NCBI GenBank assembly: GCA_965603515.1
Contig: CBFDDH010000007.1
Span: forward strand, 1-64,000
Origin: JAUVZL01 sp965603515
GTDB lineage: Bacteria; Hydrothermota; Tepidihabitantia; SM23-42
Reading direction: 5' to 3'
DNA length: 64,000 nucleotides
In this document: positions 17,590-27,422 of the stretch, piece by piece
How the letters are laid out: each line of letters begins with the position of its first letter
Position numbering within the stretch: position 1 is the first letter of the stretch
Position numbers and translations under genes: made by a program
Notes under the pieces: model-generated
The model's input: the letters and a program-made list of their open reading frames with translations, nothing else
What the model was told of the DNA's origin: nothing
The model's database searches: none

Positions 17590-18948
17590 TTAAGTGGCGG
17601 ACGATCCTGCGTTTCCTGCGTCTTTCTGTAAATGGTATTCTTTCATCTTCAAACGTAAGGTGTTGCGGTGAATGCCCAGACGCTTGGCAGTCTTGGAAAG
17701 GTTCCAATCCATTTTTTCAAGAACCTTTCTGACATGCATTTTTTCAATTTGTTGCATCGATTCAACACCACCTGCAGATTCGTCCGGTTCTACGCTCAAA
17801 GGCAGATCCTCTGCCTCAATAACTGAACCACGGCAAAGAACGACTGCCCTTTCTATTACGTTTTCCAGTTCCCTGACATTACCTGGCCAGTCATACCGGA
17901 ATAATTTATCAAGGGCACCCTTTGATATCGTGCTGATCCTACTGTTGCAGCGGCAGGCGAATTTGCCTATGAAGAATTCAACGAGCGGTTTGATATTTCT
18001 TTTGATCTCTCGCAGGGGCGGTAGGTCTATTGAAATGATATTTAGACGATAGTAAAGGTCTTCGCGGAACGTACCGTTTGAAATTTTCTTCTTTAAATCC
18101 TGATTCGTCGCTGAGATCAATCTGAAATCTGATTTTATTGGCGTGTTACTCCCGAGCCGTTCAAATGTTAATTCCTGAAGCACGCGCAAGAGCTTTACCT
18201 GGATGCTCAACGATAAATCGCCGATTTCATCAAGGAATAAGGTTCCTTTATGGGCAAGCTCGAATTTTCCTATTTTGCGCTTTTCAGCACCGGAAAAAGC
18301 ACCGCGTTCATAACCAAAAAGTTCGCTTTCAAGAAGCGTTTCAGGAAGTGCAGCACAGGAGATTGGGATGAAACGGCAATTCTTGCGCCGACTTGCCTTG
18401 TGGATCAAACGGGCGACAACTTCTTTACCCGTACCAGATTCACCATTGATCAACACCGTGGAGTCTGATTTCGCGATGCGCGAAACTAAACTCAGAACCT
18501 CTTTCATCTTCTTATCCTGAGCGACAAATGATTCAGTCTCCAGATTTTCAGCAACCTCTTCTCTCAACAACTCAAGCTCCTGGTGCACGTGCTGCTCCTC
18601 GTGGATACGCTCGATAATAAGTTCCAGTTCATCGAGGTTGATCGGCTTACTTAGATAGTCATAGGCGCCAATCTTCATGGCCTTAACTGCGGTTTCAACT
18701 GTACCATAACCAGTAAGGATGATGAAATACGTTTCCGGGTCAATTTCCTTCATCTTTATCATGGCTTCAATCCCGTCAATCTCCGGCATTTTTAAATCAA
18801 GTATTGCAAGATCAAATCCTTTCTCTTGATTCTTTTCAATCGCTTCCTGCCCCGAAACCGCAGTTGTTACTGTATAATCTCGCTTCTTTAGATAACCGGC
18901 GAGCAGACTGCGCTGCGCCTCATCATCATCAACAATAAGAATATGCAT
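17590..18948 (-). CDS. Sigma-54-dependent response regulator (NtrC family)
   Basis: 452 residues. Receiver domain 1-115 with phosphoacceptor Asp51 (LDLKMPEIDG) and Lys101. AAA+ domain with Walker A GESGTGKE (169-176), sigma-54 contact loop GAFSGA (216-221, serine instead of the usual threonine of GAFTGA) and Walker B LFLDE (237-241). A Fis-type helix-turn-helix ends the protein (KTAKRLGIHRNTLRLKMKEY). A longer reading frame exists upstream, but the ATG at 18948 starts MHILIVDDDE, the normal receiver start, seven bases after a TTGACA-N17-TATACT promoter. The partner kinase is not adjacent. Confidence 0.95.
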   Translation of the reverse strand: MHILIVDDDEAQRSLLAGYLKKRDYTVTTAVSGQEAIEKNQEKGFDLAILDLKMPEIDGIEAMIKMKEIDPETYFIILTGYGTVETAVKAMKIGAYDYLSKPINLDELELIIERIHEEQHVHQELELLREEVAENLETESFVAQDKKMKEVLSLVSRIAKSDSTVLINGESGTGKEVVARLIHKASRRKNCRFIPISCAALPETLLESELFGYERGAFSGAEKRKIGKFELAHKGTLFLDEIGDLSLSIQVKLLRVLQELTFERLGSNTPIKSDFRLISATNQDLKKKISNGTFREDLYYRLNIISIDLPPLREIKRNIKPLVEFFIGKFACRCNSRISTISKGALDKLFRYDWPGNVRELENVIERAVVLCRGSVIEAEDLPLSVEPDESAGGVESMQQIEKMHVRKVLEKMDWNLSKTAKRLGIHRNTLRLKMKEYHLQKDAGNAGSSAT

Positions 18949-18955
18949 ACGTTGT

Positions 18956-18984
18956 AGTATAGCAAAATATCGACAAGATGTCAA
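18956..18984 (-). promoter_or_regulatory. Promoter of the NtrC-type gene, probably leaderless
   Basis: Minus strand TTGACA (18984-18979), 17 bases, TATACT (18961-18956), seven bases to the ATG. Confidence 0.65.
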
Positions 18985-19036
18985 TCGGGAACAAATGTAT
19001 TGGAGCATCCGTTGAGCGCTGAGAATTCTCTGTTGT

Positions 19037-19125
19037 GTCTTTGCGAGCGAACGCAGTGAGCGCGGCAATCTCCAGAGATTGCTTCGTCACTCGCTAAAAA
19101 AATACAGCGGATTCCTCGCAATGAC
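19037..19125. repeat. MITE-like inverted repeat, copy 2
   Basis: 89 bases ending in GTCTTTGCGAG and CTCGCAATGAC (one mismatch to copy 1). An internal palindrome GCAATCTC / GAGATTGC is followed by TTCGTCAC. It lies between the NtrC-type gene and the next secreted-protein gene. Confidence 0.75.
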
Positions 19126-19153
19126 ATCCAATTTGTAAAAGAAATTATAGATG

Positions 19154-20827
19154 TCAGTGTTTTATGATCTTGAACTTCTTGTCGATCGAAGGAAGAAAAT
19201 ATATACCCGAAGGTAACGACCTGCCATCGATCACGATCGATCTTTCCAAATGCTTGTTATCGATAAGCATGCGCCGTCTTCCAGTAATATCGTATATTTC
19301 GATATATGATATTGGATCGGTTAACAATAGCGTAAACACGCTGCCGAAAGGATTAGGATATACCTGCGCGGTATAATCCAGTCTGTTCTGAATAAACTCA
19401 TTAATGCCAACAGTAAGATAGAAATTGACGTCTGTTAATGGTTCAAGGGCTTCTAAATAGGAAGTCATTATCGTATCCGGTCCATACCCTCCCATATATG
19501 CGCAGATTTCATACTGCCACGGAAGGAGACTGTCGAACACATAGCCTCCATCGCTTTGGGAATAGGTCGTGCAACAACTATAGAATGGTGGTTTTTCAAC
19601 AACATCGATCAATGGCAATTGCTCGTGTATTGCAGCGGTTAGTTGTGCTCCGGATAATGGTAATCCAACAGAGTCATACACATACCCACTAACGATACAA
19701 CCAGGATAGTCATCATTGGATGATCCAAATGTCGGTGTGCTGTCTATATACCAATCCTGCCGTTCATAATAACCTCCATACCCCATATTATAATAGAAGA
19801 TATAGAATACCGATGCTGAATGCCCGGTCGGCGGTACAGGCATTTGACCTGGATAGAAAACTGTATCGCGGAACGGTATCATGGTCCATTCTGAGTACCC
19901 AAAAAACCACTGGATATCCATAAGTAGTTCCCACAGCGTGGACGTTCCATTTGTTAGCAGACCCAATTCAAAAGAAGTACCGAGCGTCTGATGAGAATCT
20001 CGATTGTCTGCAACACCGCAAAAGTAATTGTCATTACTATCTCTAAGCACTTCGATTCCAGAATCAGATGCAATGATACGATCCATCCAATTGTTCTCTC
20101 CACCATATTCAAAGTGCTTTCCATGCATGAATGTTCCTGCCTCACCAACGATCGGACCCATATCGTTGTACCCATCCCCTGCAGGAAGGATACTGAAATA
20201 CGGTCCGAAATCGAATCCACCAACGGTTGGATCATGACACCATACATCCCCACCTTCTAAATACATAGTGCCGCCATTTTCAAGGTACTCTTTAAGCAAG
20301 AGCGCCTCAGTACTATTGGAATCAATTCTGTAGTTGTTTGGATATACGCCAAGACAAGCATAGATCGCCTTATAACGGTTTAGATATGGTGAAAGTGTGG
20401 CCAGATGATCACCAAAGAACATCATACCCAGACCAGAATCGATATTTATACCGGATTGGGGTGTTGGATCAGGATTCCAGACCAGGTAATCGAGTAGATT
20501 GCTGACTTCAATTGATCCACTGTCAATCGGTAATTGCCATATCCCCTGTACCATTGAACTACCGATCATGATGCGGCTACTGTCATATATTATAATCGAT
20601 GTATCAACATAAGCTGTTCCAGATGGGGTAATGATCTGAGTTCCGTAGATATCAAAAGGATTATTATATGCTGTATCACCGTGACCGGTCGCTACCCACC
20701 TGAATTCGAGATACTGAGAATCAAGTGGTTCAATTTGATACTCGTTTATAACTTCTGAATTCCACAAAATGGGGTTTCCAGATAACTGAATTATACTGAT
20801 AAATATTATTAGAATGATGCGCTTCAT
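19154..20827 (-). CDS. Secreted sorting-domain protein sharing a domain with the C25-type protein
   Basis: 557 residues if started at MKRIILIIFISIIQLSG, a canonical signal peptide. A longer frame begins at 20863 and would put twelve residues before it; neither start has a strong ribosome site. The region from VWNPDPTP to WFFG (about 117-310) matches residues 690-890 of the C25-type protein in the same order: YKAIYACLGVY, EYLENGGTMYLEG, FEYGGEN.WMD, LGTSFELGLL. A carboxypeptidase-regulatory-like domain (GYVYDSVGLPLSGAQL) and a type IX sorting domain follow. Exported, function unknown. Confidence 0.8.
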   Translation of the reverse strand: MKRIILIIFISIIQLSGNPILWNSEVINEYQIEPLDSQYLEFRWVATGHGDTAYNNPFDIYGTQIITPSGTAYVDTSIIIYDSSRIMIGSSMVQGIWQLPIDSGSIEVSNLLDYLVWNPDPTPQSGINIDSGLGMMFFGDHLATLSPYLNRYKAIYACLGVYPNNYRIDSNSTEALLLKEYLENGGTMYLEGGDVWCHDPTVGGFDFGPYFSILPAGDGYNDMGPIVGEAGTFMHGKHFEYGGENNWMDRIIASDSGIEVLRDSNDNYFCGVADNRDSHQTLGTSFELGLLTNGTSTLWELLMDIQWFFGYSEWTMIPFRDTVFYPGQMPVPPTGHSASVFYIFYYNMGYGGYYERQDWYIDSTPTFGSSNDDYPGCIVSGYVYDSVGLPLSGAQLTAAIHEQLPLIDVVEKPPFYSCCTTYSQSDGGYVFDSLLPWQYEICAYMGGYGPDTIMTSYLEALEPLTDVNFYLTVGINEFIQNRLDYTAQVYPNPFGSVFTLLLTDPISYIEIYDITGRRRMLIDNKHLERSIVIDGRSLPSGIYFLPSIDKKFKIIKH

Positions 20828-20886
20828 TACAATAAGGCCAATGTCTACGATACATCTATTCATTTATACCCCGTCGTTGTTTGTAT

Positions 20887-20914
20887 AATTATACAACTAA
20901 ATAGGGATTTGTCA
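20887..20914 (-). promoter_or_regulatory. Promoter of the secreted-protein gene
   Basis: Minus strand TTGACA (20914-20909), 16 bases, TATAAT (20892-20887), followed by a short leader to the possible starts at 20863 or 20827. Confidence 0.7.
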
Positions 20915-20922
20915 AGATTCAA

Positions 20923-22596
20923 CTATTCATCGATTTTCACATGCAGGTCTTTCAACTGCTGCGGGGTTACTTGGTCAGGGATATTCTCCATCAAGCCCTG
21001 AGCTGTTGTAGTTTTGGGAAAAGCGATCACTTCCCTGATCGATTTCAATCCCGCTAAGATCATTATAATACGATCAATGCCTGGTGCGATACCACCGTGA
21101 GGCGGCGCACCGTACTCAAGTGCATCGAGCAGCATTGTATATTTTGCCGGGTCCATCTTAACAATGCCAAATAGTTTCTCCTGGATCTGGCGATTATGAT
21201 TTCTGATACTGCCTGAGGCAAGCTCATTGCCATTACACACCAGATCATAGAGCCGGCCGTGCACTTTCAAAGGGTCGGTGTCCAGGTATTTAATATCCTC
21301 TTGTTTTGGCTGGGAAAAAATGTGATGACAGGGAGCATATTTTTCTGTCTCTTTATCAAGTTCAAATAATGGAAAATCATATACCCATAAAAATTCAAAG
21401 CCTTGTTTATGTAATTTTAGTTTTGTAGCGATGTCATTCCTCAAGGAACCTAGGAATGAAAAAACCTTGTTATCACCTGCTGATATGACTAATAAATCAC
21501 CCTTTTCTAATTTTAATTCAGCAGCAATATCTTCATCCATAAGTTTAGCAATGCTGCCGCTGAATTTCTCATCTCTTTTGCACCAGAAAATTCCAGCAAG
21601 ACCCAACTCTTTTGCCTGTTCATTCAATGCATCAAATTCCTTTCTTGAAATCGCACCACCATCTTTTATAACCAATCCCCTTATCTCTTGTTTATCCTTA
21701 AAGGGTGGGAAGTTTTTCTCTTTGAAAATCTCCTTCACATCTATTATCTCCATTTCAAAACGCAGATCTGGTTTATCAGTACCATATCTTTCTATTACCT
21801 GCTTATAGGTTAACCTAAGAAAAGGCGTATTCAATTCCTGGTTTAAGACCGTCTTTAATATGTGAGCGAACATACCTTCGGCGATTTTGAATATATCATC
21901 TTCATCAACAAAAGACATCTCAATGTCAATCTGGGTATGTTCGGGCTGCTTGTCATGTCTCGGGTCCTCGTCGCGCATGCACCGGGCGATTTGGTAGTAG
22001 CGTTCAAACCCTGCAACCATGAGAAGCTGCTTGTACATCTGCGGTGACTGGGCAAGCGCATAAAACTTGCCCTTGTACAACCTCGATGGCACAAGATAAT
22101 CGCGCGCTCCTTCGGGCATAGACCGGGTCAATATCGGTGTTTCGATCTCGATGAAATAATTCTTATTCAAGTACTCCCTCATTGCGGTGATGACCTGGTG
22201 CCGGAATATTATAGCTTGTTGCATTGGCTCTCGGCGCAAATCAAGGTAGCGGTAGCGCAATCTGAGGTCTTCATTGGCTTTGACATCACTTTCCACCACA
22301 AAAGGCGGCACCTTTGATTTACCGAGCACCTCAATCTTGCTAACCTCTAATTCAACATCACCGGTTGTCATCTTGGGGGTTTTCTGTGCATCAGGTCTTT
22401 CCCTCACCTTACCAAATACCTGAATACAATCCTGTAAGCCTAATTCCTTTACACCAAGTATTACCTTGGGATCAATAACAATCTGGAGCGTCGCGGTGCG
22501 GTCTCTTAAATCCACAAAGACCAGGCCACCGAGATTCCTGATCCGGTCAACCCAACCGAATGCTTCGACTTCTTGACCTAGTTTATCTTTTTGCAC
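20923..22596 (-). CDS. aspS: Aspartyl-tRNA synthetase
   Basis: About 557 residues. N-terminal OB-fold anticodon domain (GQEVEAFGWVDRIRNLGGLVFVDLRD), class II catalytic core (RYRYLDLRR, FYALAQSPQMYKQLLMVAGFERYYQIARCMRDEDPRHDKQPEHTQ-type motif 2, and motif 3 near GGIAPGIDRI). The first usable start in frame is GTG at 22596, which removes the usual first 8-10 residues. In-frame codons upstream (DIKKIFLKQ) look like the missing N-terminus, and AGGAG sits five bases before an ATC codon there, so initiation may be non-canonical. It follows glyS by 32 bases in one operon. Confidence 0.95.
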   Translation of the reverse strand: MQKDKLGQEVEAFGWVDRIRNLGGLVFVDLRDRTATLQIVIDPKVILGVKELGLQDCIQVFGKVRERPDAQKTPKMTTGDVELEVSKIEVLGKSKVPPFVVESDVKANEDLRLRYRYLDLRREPMQQAIIFRHQVITAMREYLNKNYFIEIETPILTRSMPEGARDYLVPSRLYKGKFYALAQSPQMYKQLLMVAGFERYYQIARCMRDEDPRHDKQPEHTQIDIEMSFVDEDDIFKIAEGMFAHILKTVLNQELNTPFLRLTYKQVIERYGTDKPDLRFEMEIIDVKEIFKEKNFPPFKDKQEIRGLVIKDGGAISRKEFDALNEQAKELGLAGIFWCKRDEKFSGSIAKLMDEDIAAELKLEKGDLLVISAGDNKVFSFLGSLRNDIATKLKLHKQGFEFLWVYDFPLFELDKETEKYAPCHHIFSQPKQEDIKYLDTDPLKVHGRLYDLVCNGNELASGSIRNHNRQIQEKLFGIVKMDPAKYTMLLDALEYGAPPHGGIAPGIDRIIMILAGLKSIREVIAFPKTTTAQGLMENIPDQVTPQQLKDLHVKIDE

Positions 22597-22628
22597 CTGT
22601 TTCAGGAAAATCTTTTTGATATCATCTC

Positions 22629-24680
22629 CTAATTTTTCTCGCCCTCGATTACAATCCTTGAGAAATCGCCAAACTGCAGGAATATTCTATTAATCAAATG
22701 AACAAGGGCTAACCTATTCTTCTTTATTTTTTCATCCTCACACATTACCATCACATCATCAAAAAACTTATCAATGTCTGGCCGCATAGCCAGAAGAAAA
22801 TCAAGTATCTTTGGATAATCACGCGCTTCAAACAGAGCGCTCAATTGTCCGTCGGTTTCCATGCCCTTTTTAAACAGCTTTTTCTCTGCACTCTGCTTGA
22901 ATAATTCTGTGTTGACCTTGCCCAGTCCCTTCACATCTTTCAATATATTTCTAACCCTTTTCTGACCGATAACAAGCTTGGTGAATTCTGCTTTGCCGCT
23001 CATTTTCTTCAGTGCTGCGCACCTCATACGTGCATCAACAATATCGCCTTTCCAGCGCGCAAATACGGCATTGATCTCATCATATCGGTACTTCTTGTCC
23101 TGGAGATAACGGTTGCATCGCTCAGTGAAAAACTCAAACAAAATCTCGTGTTCAATATCCTTTTTATAGAGCTTTAAGAGTGCCTTGACTGCATTGAACA
23201 ATGTTATGTCGAACGAATTAGTGTTTATTAAATTCACCACTGCATAACCATTCCTGCGCACTGCCAAGGGATCATATGAGCCGCTTGGACGATTACCACT
23301 TAAAAATGCACCGACAATATTATCGATCTTGTCAATTATCGACAGAACGACACCCTCTTTTGTACTAGGCATCTTGTCACCGGCAAACTTAGGTAAGTAG
23401 TGCTGCTTTATTGCAGACACAACTGCCATGTCTTCACCACTTGCTTTGGCATAATGTCCGCCCATAATACCCTGCAAAGAAGTAAAATCATTTTCCCGTA
23501 TCATCTCAGACAGCAGATCGACCTTGCATAATCGTGCTGCACGTTTCAATACATCTAAATCGAGTTCAGGAACTCCCTTGAAAAAATCCGCAAAATCGCT
23601 GAGGCGGATCGCTTTCTCGTAAAGGCTGCCCAAACCCTTTAGCCACATCATGCGCTTGGTTTGTGCTTCCATACGTACCAATCCCTGTTTCGAATCATTT
23701 TTGTAATAGAAAAGAGCATCGTACAGTTTTGAGCCGACAACAAGCGTATAGCCCTTCCTAACATTTTGTAAAGCCTTCTTCTTAGCGCTGAAAACACAAA
23801 CAAACCGGTGCGTTGGCTTTAGCCAAATCAAATTGCCCTGATTTTTAAGCACCGTCGCTAACACTTCCTCTGGAAGATCGAGGTACTGCTCATTAAAGCC
23901 TGCGACTACTGCTTCAGGATATTCAGTTGTGCAGTTTATTTCTTCGATCATTTCATTGGTGTAAAGAGGTTTACCTTCAGTTTTTTCAACTGCCTTCTTA
24001 ACGCGTTTGACAATGAGCTTCCGGCGCTCATTTGGATCGACAACAACGCCACCGTGTCTCAGAAGATTTATGTATTCCCGCGGTTTTTCCAGACGTATTG
24101 ATTTGAAAGAAAAGTGTTGATTACCAATTGAATGGCGGTCAGCGCGTACCCCAGCAAAGGTAAATTTAAGGGGTCGGCGGTCGAGTAGCGCAACGATCCA
24201 CCGGATTGGTCTGGGGAATTTGACTCCCCCTTTAGTCCAGATCATTGTCCTGGGGAATTCCAGTGTCTTCAGGATTTTCGGTATTTCTTCATAGAGGATA
24301 TCTTCAGTGTTTGCACCGACAATCTCTTTCTTTCCACAAACATATTCACCTTTTTTGACCTTCCTAACAACTATCTGGGAACGCTTTAGATCATTGGCTT
24401 TCATGAACCCTTTGAGCATTTGCGTTGGCTGATTCTGTTCATCAAACGCGAGTCTCTTGGGCGGCCCCTGAATTTCCACGACCTTAGGTTTTTGCCTCCT
24501 TGTCAAACCAAGAACAAGAACCCCGATGCGTCGTGGTGTGTAAATCGTACGCACTGAACGATGGAATATCCTCTCTCGGTTGAGAAGACCAACGACCTTG
24601 TCAGATAACTCATTGGCGGCTTTACTCAAGAATGCAGGCGGGAATTCTTCAAATCCGATTTCCAGAAGAAAATCAATCAT
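22629..24680 (-). CDS. glyS: Glycyl-tRNA synthetase beta subunit
   Basis: 683 residues, the normal length of the tetrameric enzyme's beta chain. It begins MIDFLLEIGFEEFPPAFL, the family's LLxEIGxEELP-like start, and includes the HD-like middle (GIMGGHYAKASGED). An upstream frame extension exists, but the ATG at 24680 overlaps the glyQ UGA (ATGA), the standard coupling for alpha-beta GlyRS. Works with GlyQ to charge tRNA-Gly. Confidence 0.95.
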   Translation of the reverse strand: MIDFLLEIGFEEFPPAFLSKAANELSDKVVGLLNRERIFHRSVRTIYTPRRIGVLVLGLTRRQKPKVVEIQGPPKRLAFDEQNQPTQMLKGFMKANDLKRSQIVVRKVKKGEYVCGKKEIVGANTEDILYEEIPKILKTLEFPRTMIWTKGGVKFPRPIRWIVALLDRRPLKFTFAGVRADRHSIGNQHFSFKSIRLEKPREYINLLRHGGVVVDPNERRKLIVKRVKKAVEKTEGKPLYTNEMIEEINCTTEYPEAVVAGFNEQYLDLPEEVLATVLKNQGNLIWLKPTHRFVCVFSAKKKALQNVRKGYTLVVGSKLYDALFYYKNDSKQGLVRMEAQTKRMMWLKGLGSLYEKAIRLSDFADFFKGVPELDLDVLKRAARLCKVDLLSEMIRENDFTSLQGIMGGHYAKASGEDMAVVSAIKQHYLPKFAGDKMPSTKEGVVLSIIDKIDNIVGAFLSGNRPSGSYDPLAVRRNGYAVVNLINTNSFDITLFNAVKALLKLYKKDIEHEILFEFFTERCNRYLQDKKYRYDEINAVFARWKGDIVDARMRCAALKKMSGKAEFTKLVIGQKRVRNILKDVKGLGKVNTELFKQSAEKKLFKKGMETDGQLSALFEARDYPKILDFLLAMRPDIDKFFDDVMVMCEDEKIKKNRLALVHLINRIFLQFGDFSRIVIEGEKN

Positions 24681-25564
24681 CGCTTCACGCCTTTTTTGAG
24701 AACACTTTGTCCAGATATCTTTTGTCTGCACAACTGCGCTACCTGACCAGCAAGCGCACGTACGCGTGCGATCATCTTGACTCGTTCAGAAATACTGATC
24801 GCACCCCGCGCCTCAAGAACATTAAAAATGTGCGAGCACTTAATAGTATAGTCATAACCAGGAAGGGGCAATCCCTTCTCAAAAAGCCGTACTGCTTCTG
24901 CTTCATACTGATTAAAAAGTGAAACGAGGAGTCTGGTATCAGCTGCCGAAAAATTGTATTCTGAAAACTCAATCTCATTTTGACGGTACACATCACCCCA
25001 GGTCAGTATATTGTTCCATTTCAAATCAAAAACAGATTCTACTCCCTGCAAGAGCATGGCGATCCTTTCTAGCCCATAACTGAGTTCAACGGGGATTTCT
25101 TCAAGCTCAAGGCCTCCGGCTTGTTGAAAATAAGTGAACTGGGTTATTTCTAACCCATCAAGCCACACTTCCCAACCAAGCCCCCAAGCACCCAGAGTTG
25201 GCGCATCCCAATCTCCTTCTACGAACCTGACTTCATGTTCTTTGAGCTTGAAACCGGTGCATTCAAGTGATTCCAGGAAAAACCGCTGTATGTCATCAGG
25301 TGCCGGCTGCATTATCACCTGGAGTTGATAGAACTGCTGAAAACGCAACGGGTTTTCAGCATACCGACCATCGCGTGGTCGCTTACAGATTTCCACGTAG
25401 CAGACATTCCAGGGCTTGTTATCGAGCACCCGGATAAAGGTCGCAGGGTTAAAAGTACCTGCACCAACTTCAGAGTTGTACGGTTGATAAAGCAGGCAAC
25501 CCTTTTTTTGCCAGTATTTAGACAAATCAAGGATGATATTTTCAAAAGTGCGTAGCTTCTTCAT
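24677..25564 (-). CDS. glyQ: Glycyl-tRNA synthetase alpha subunit
   Basis: 295 residues, full length. Catalytic class II alpha chain with FENIILDLSKYWQKKGC, QPYNSEVGAGTFNPATF and VYFQ-like TQFTYFQQAGGLELE motifs, close to bacterial GlyQ. Its start overlaps the stop of the HD-domain gene by four bases and its stop overlaps glyS, so HD-glyQ-glyS-aspS is a coupled operon. Confidence 0.96.
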   Translation of the reverse strand: MKKLRTFENIILDLSKYWQKKGCLLYQPYNSEVGAGTFNPATFIRVLDNKPWNVCYVEICKRPRDGRYAENPLRFQQFYQLQVIMQPAPDDIQRFFLESLECTGFKLKEHEVRFVEGDWDAPTLGAWGLGWEVWLDGLEITQFTYFQQAGGLELEEIPVELSYGLERIAMLLQGVESVFDLKWNNILTWGDVYRQNEIEFSEYNFSAADTRLLVSLFNQYEAEAVRLFEKGLPLPGYDYTIKCSHIFNVLEARGAISISERVKMIARVRALAGQVAQLCRQKISGQSVLKKGVKR

Positions 25565-26106
25565 AGACCTAAATCATCAGATATTTTCTGCATGCTGTGG
25601 AGACATACTTCAACAAAATCACTCAGTTCCAAGCCCAGATTATGACAGGTTTCAATCTGATCTCGGTTGGCTCCAGCAGCAAAACGTTTTTCCTTAAATC
25701 GCCTCAAGACAAAATCAATATCCAGGGATTTCAAGCTCTTGTCAGGATGCATGAGCGCTGATGCAACGATCAATCCGGTTAAAGGGTCAGTAGCAAACAG
25801 AGCCCAATCAAGCTTTGATTCTGGCGTCAGGTGACCAACATGGACTTTGATAGCATGGATAATATCCTCTTCAAGCCCCAGGGATTCAAGGTATTCAGCT
25901 CCAACTATGCCGTGTTTTAGCGGTTCATCCTTGGTCTCCTCGTAGTCAATATCGTGGAGTAAACCAGTTAAAGCCCATTTTTCGACATCTTCACCGAATT
26001 TTGCCGCCAGTTCTGCTAAGCAGGATTCAGTTGCTAGACAATGCTTGAAAAGGTTGCTATTCTTCAATTTCTCGCGCAGTATACGGATTCCATGGTCTCT
26101 AGTCAT
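25561..26106 (-). CDS. HD-domain phosphohydrolase
   Basis: 181 residues. HD-superfamily metal site: H in FKHCLATE, LLHDIDYEE (HD near residues 51-52), later HGIVGAEYL and HVGHL. Family members hydrolyse nucleotides or other phosphoesters; the substrate here is unknown. First gene of the aminoacyl-tRNA synthetase operon, under TTGACA-N16-CATAAT (26142-26115) with eight bases to the ATG. The gene's stop is fused to the glyQ start. Confidence 0.85.
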   Translation of the reverse strand: MTRDHGIRILREKLKNSNLFKHCLATESCLAELAAKFGEDVEKWALTGLLHDIDYEETKDEPLKHGIVGAEYLESLGLEEDIIHAIKVHVGHLTPESKLDWALFATDPLTGLIVASALMHPDKSLKSLDIDFVLRRFKEKRFAAGANRDQIETCHNLGLELSDFVEVCLHSMQKISDDLGL

Positions 26107-26197
26107 AGAAATTAATTATGCATATTTTTGGAAAAATGTCAAGGAAAATCTTCTCCGCAGAAGTAATCGGCAAAGCATTTATTGAGTTATTAAGTTA

Positions 26198-26425
26198 TTG
26201 GAACCTTTGAATCCCAAGGGGATTGGAAGTTAGCACTACGTGCTGGAAAGGAGCTGACGCTGGAAGTTAGCACTACGTGCTGGAACAGTCTTAATTCCCT
26301 TCATTTCAGATTATTCCATTCGAAGAATCCATTCCAGTGTGAAACACTCATTTCCATACGAAGTATCCCTTCTATGCTCAGCATCATTCATTAGGTAATT
26401 GAGTCATTCTCTGGCGAGCTTGTCC
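26198..26425 (+). repeat. Long direct repeat, left copy flanking the patatin gene
   Basis: Shares with 27423-27625 the blocks GGAACCTTTGAATNC, GCTGGAAAGGAGCTGACGCTGG and, about 160 bases on, GCATCATTCATTAGGTAA. No coding frame. It occupies most of the 26107-26604 gap, whose remainder is CT-rich with phrases such as ACGCCCTACTCCCTA that recur at about 47965. Confidence 0.6.
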
Positions 26426-26571
26426 TGAGTTATATGTCGAAGGGACCAGGGAATCCAGTCTCTCCAACAGAGTGTGTTCTCCGTTTCACCGTTTCTCCCA
26501 GTCACCGTTTCATGTATTTCACCGAGGCGCTCTACGCCCTACTCCCTACCTCCTACTGCCAATTATGGCGG

Positions 26572-26599
26572 TTGATTTCTTATGAAATCCTGCTATAAT
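26572..26599 (+). promoter_or_regulatory. Promoter of the patatin gene, probably leaderless
   Basis: TTGATT 26572-26577, 16 bases, TATAAT 26594-26599, five bases to the ATG at 26605. Confidence 0.75.
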
Positions 26600-26604
26600 G
26601 AACA

Positions 26605-27408
26605 ATGCTCGCTCTTGTACTCGGTGGTGGTGCAGCAAAAGGATATGCCCATATCGGAGTTCTTAAAGTCCTGGATGAAATGGGGATAAAACCCGATATC
26701 ATTATAGGTGCCAGCATGGGTGCTTTAATTGGAGGTTTTGCTGCTGCTGGTTTCAGTACTCAGGAAATCGAAGATATTTCTGTTCGAGTAGATAAAAAGA
26801 AGAAAAAATGGCTATTTAAACTCCACTTGTCAAAAAAGGGATTTGTTGATGGTAAAAATGTCGTAAAATACCTAAATACCTATTTAGGCGGCAAGAAAAT
26901 CGAAGAATTACCAGTAAAATTCTGCTGTATCGCGACGGATATTGAAGAGAATTGCCAGATTGTCATTGACAAAGGCAATCTCGTCCAAGGCATCAGAGCA
27001 GCCATATCAATCCCTGGCGTGTTCATGGCATACAAATATGCAGGTCATGTGCTTATTGATGGTGGTTTTGTAAACCCTGTACCTATTGGCGTTGCCCAGG
27101 AACTTGGTGCAAAAAAGGTTATTGCGGTCAATGTCCTGCGCCGGGTTGACTACAAAACAAATATCCTCACGTCAAAAACGCCATCAAATAAAACATATAC
27201 TATTAAAAAGGTGCTTGTAGAAACTATTGACTATGCAACATCAAAGTTGATTGACCACGAACTTCTGAACATGGGAGATGGCATCTTAATGAATCTTAAT
27301 ACTAGAGGGATTGGATTGAGCCATTTTGAAAAAGCCCGTGAGGCAATTGACCTGGGTTATAAACAAGCCCAAAAATACTGCAAAGCCCTGGAACGATTTA
27401 AGCATTAG
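26605..27408 (+). CDS. Patatin-like phospholipase (RssA type)
   Basis: 267 residues. The Ser-Asp dyad of patatins is complete: oxyanion loop GGGAAKG at 7-13, nucleophile Ser37 in GASMG, Asp152 in DGG. No signal peptide, so it is cytoplasmic or membrane-associated and acts on lipid acyl esters. The C-terminal part is lysine-rich. It stands alone between two copies of a roughly 200-base direct repeat, an unusual setting that could reflect cassette-like movement. Confidence 0.92.
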   Translation: MLALVLGGGAAKGYAHIGVLKVLDEMGIKPDIIIGASMGALIGGFAAAGFSTQEIEDISVRVDKKKKKWLFKLHLSKKGFVDGKNVVKYLNTYLGGKKIEELPVKFCCIATDIEENCQIVIDKGNLVQGIRAAISIPGVFMAYKYAGHVLIDGGFVNPVPIGVAQELGAKKVIAVNVLRRVDYKTNILTSKTPSNKTYTIKKVLVETIDYATSKLIDHELLNMGDGILMNLNTRGIGLSHFEKAREAIDLGYKQAQKYCKALERFKH

Positions 27409-27422
27409 GCTAAAAAAGAAGT

